Positions 54,246 through 55,867 of a stretch of 55,867 bases of DNA are shown piece after piece. The translations under genes and the position numbers were made by a program. Origin of the DNA: Nemertoderma westbladi (lineage: Eukaryota > Xenacoelomorpha > Nemertodermatida > Nemertodermatidae); assembly GCA_032718475.1 (NCBI GenBank), contig JAUCBJ010000800.1, positions 1 through 55,867 of the forward strand. The letters run 5' to 3'. The first letter of the stretch is position 1. The number at the start of each line of letters is the position of its first letter. The notes beneath the pieces were generated by a model. The model made no database searches, was not told where the DNA came from, and saw only the letters and a list, made by a program, of their open reading frames with translations.

Positions 54246-54769
54246 TTTATTTTGCGTTATACGCTACTGTTAAAGGGACATCACGCTACTATATGTATTA
54301 TTTAATATACGGTATGAGAGCAATATCGCACGAAGCAATGTCAGTGTGAAGAGGCAAGTCGTTTCCAAGGTCTACCCAGAGCTTGGTTTAGCCGAGACAC
54401 GAGGATCTGAACTTTGCATTCCTAATACTCTGCCTACCAATAATACTAAATATAGTAGTGGCTTTATTGTACTTTAATAAGTACAGACATTTCATCTTAC
54501 TGTAGTTACGTATTTGTAATGTAATACGGACAGTAAGGAAGAAGGAAAAGAATTATTTCTTGCCGTCGCATTAAATATAATATATACGTAATTAAGTAAT
54601 AAACGCGAATATATATTGCACTAATCTACTAAATAATCGCTAAAATAACATTCTACTGAATAAAATTAAAGAAAACGATTATAATAGAATTACATAGTAA
54701 TACATACATAAATATAAAAATAATAAAATAATATAAAATAATAGAGTCACACACCCACTCCATATGTTG
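54246..54769. other. AT-rich flank of the BEL/Pao element
   Basis: No gene. The 3' part or LTR of the retrotransposon could lie here, but without the 5' LTR in the window it cannot be identified. Confidence 0.35.
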
Positions 54770-55867
54770 TTACGTTATGGAGTCCCTAGATGTTTGAAGG
54801 ATTAGGGAGGTGGTCGTGGGAAGAGAATCTTGCCTTCCACAGTTTCCGGAGAGTCCTCCATTCCCTTCCGATAAACACAAACGACCGACTGGGTGATTGA
54901 GTCGCTGCATCCTGAATACAATTCCAGGTTTCCTCTTCGTCCTGGAATAGTGACGATAGAAACATCGCTCAAAGTATATGACGGCGTCACAAAGCCGATT
55001 CCAGGAGCTATAGTGGTCCGTCGCTCTCTGCAGGAGAGGTGAGAGTCCCTGCGAGACGTCTGATGTTCCAGAGCTCCAATCGCTCTCTCTGATCTTCATG
55101 AAGGATCCACTCGCGGTGGGGAGGTCCAGATCCACGGCGTCATCCCTGGCAATATGCAATACCGACAGATCTATCCCGGGTTCAAATAACTCCGCTCCAC
55201 CCGTCCGGGTTTTAGGTTTAACTTTCTCCGCTCCCTTGGCTGGTCTAATCTCAGTCGGAGTAAGATGGGGAGGCCATTCATTCTCCTTACTCAGGAAGTC
55301 GGGTTCACCTAACCGGTCTATAGTATCTGTCAGTTCTTGAGGAGTTGCTCCTCTGGAAGCGATGTCCGTTGGATTAAACTTCTTGGGGCAATATCTCCAT
55401 TGATCTACATTGGAGCTAAGATTGTCATTATCTGAGGAGTGTGGTGTTCCCTCAGTTGGGTCGTCTCCCTCACTAGTATCGTCTTCCCATTCACTCACCT
55501 GGCAGACGCGATCTTGAAGCAGTCTTTCCCTGAGCGTTCTACGGGAAGGTCCAGTAAGGTACCAACCTACTCTAGTTCTTACCGCATAGGTCTGTAGGGG
55601 CTGCGGTTGAGCAGGCCGTTTCTCTAATGTCTCCAGCGCCTCATGCGCGTTTTGGCCGATGAGTATTTGCACTCCAGGGTAATCAGTCTGGAATCGAGGT
55701 ATGTTAAGATGTTGGATGCTCTCATCCTCGTCCCAATTATAAAGGTCTGCTTGAGTAGTAGCGAAGTTCTTTATAGCCACCATTTTCACTGACCTTATGC
55801 TATGTTCTCCTAGTTCGTCTTGTGGGGTGGACAACGCGCCTACATAATAATCAGCTGTTATTGTAGA
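54770..55867 (-). mobile_element. BEL/Pao LTR retrotransposon polyprotein, internally deleted, partial
   Basis: The frame is open to the window edge, so the element continues beyond it. Read from 55867 down, it has the end of the aspartic-protease/DUF1758 region (ILIGQNAHEALETLEK and YAVRTRVGWYLTGP). A short acidic segment follows, then QWRYCPKKFNPTDIASRGAT and FLSKENEWP, which in BEL/Pao elements lie at the end of the RNase H region just before the integrase. The whole reverse transcriptase that should lie between is absent, fused out in frame. The last 45 or so residues do not look like BEL protein and probably follow a frameshift. The copy is defective. Confidence 0.8.

Overview
The window is eukaryotic genomic DNA, most likely from a marine or other aquatic invertebrate animal. 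The basis is an intron-bearing GBF1 gene, metazoan-type CRAL-TRIO and TRIP4 sequences, tRNA-derived SINEs, several kinds of non-LTR retrotransposon, a BEL/Pao element, a pogo/Tigger-like transposase and many small inverted-repeat elements in an AT-rich background. I cannot name the species or phylum. The DNA is gene-poor and dominated by decayed mobile elements. Coding islands (564-1730, 36.8-37.8 kb) are clearly richer in GC than their surroundings.

Layout. 1-3.1 kb: the terminal coding exon and 3' end of GBF1 (+), the ARF guanine nucleotide exchange factor, fully open and almost certainly functional. 3.1-11.3 kb: MITEs, a tRNA-SINE, a 1.3-kb inverted repeat with tandem-unit arms, and minus-strand LINE remnants. 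11.4-12.2 kb: CRAL-TRIO gene copy A (-). 12.4-17.7 kb: satellites, a large foldback-like array (14.17-15.93 kb) and a long-TIR MITE. 18.1-20.3 kb: a decayed pogo/Tigger transposase (+). 20.4-25.7 kb: a palindromic element, an unidentified decayed coding stretch (-) and a gene desert. 25.7-27.3 kb: a second foldback-like array of 21-bp units. 28.5-31.6 kb: a LINE tail, one half of a local segmental duplication, and CRAL-TRIO copy B (-). 31.9-32.5 kb: a 60-bp minisatellite. 33-36.2 kb: a LINE (+) with another LINE nested inside it in reverse. 36.6-37.8 kb: a TRIP4 (ASC-1) exon (-) with four reading-frame lesions. 38-43.7 kb: hairpin repeats, the other half of the segmental duplication with a dated LINE insertion, a SINE, a Penelope-like fragment, a truncated CRAL-TRIO copy C (+) and another LINE. 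44-47 kb: a further LINE and a SINE. 47-54.7 kb: AT-rich repeats, a perfect 40-bp palindrome and possible coding remnants (-). 54.8-55.87 kb: an internally deleted BEL/Pao retrotransposon (-) running off the window end.

The genes do not form a pathway. The main themes are (i) a local CRAL-TRIO family of three copies with a 219-bp block of perfect identity between the two intact members, which suggests gene conversion; (ii) filled/empty-site comparisons inside a segmental duplication that reveal insertions with their target-site duplications; and (iii) four separate loci where minisatellite units face each other as inverted arms, resembling Foldback transposons. The third is the best candidate here for something not yet described.
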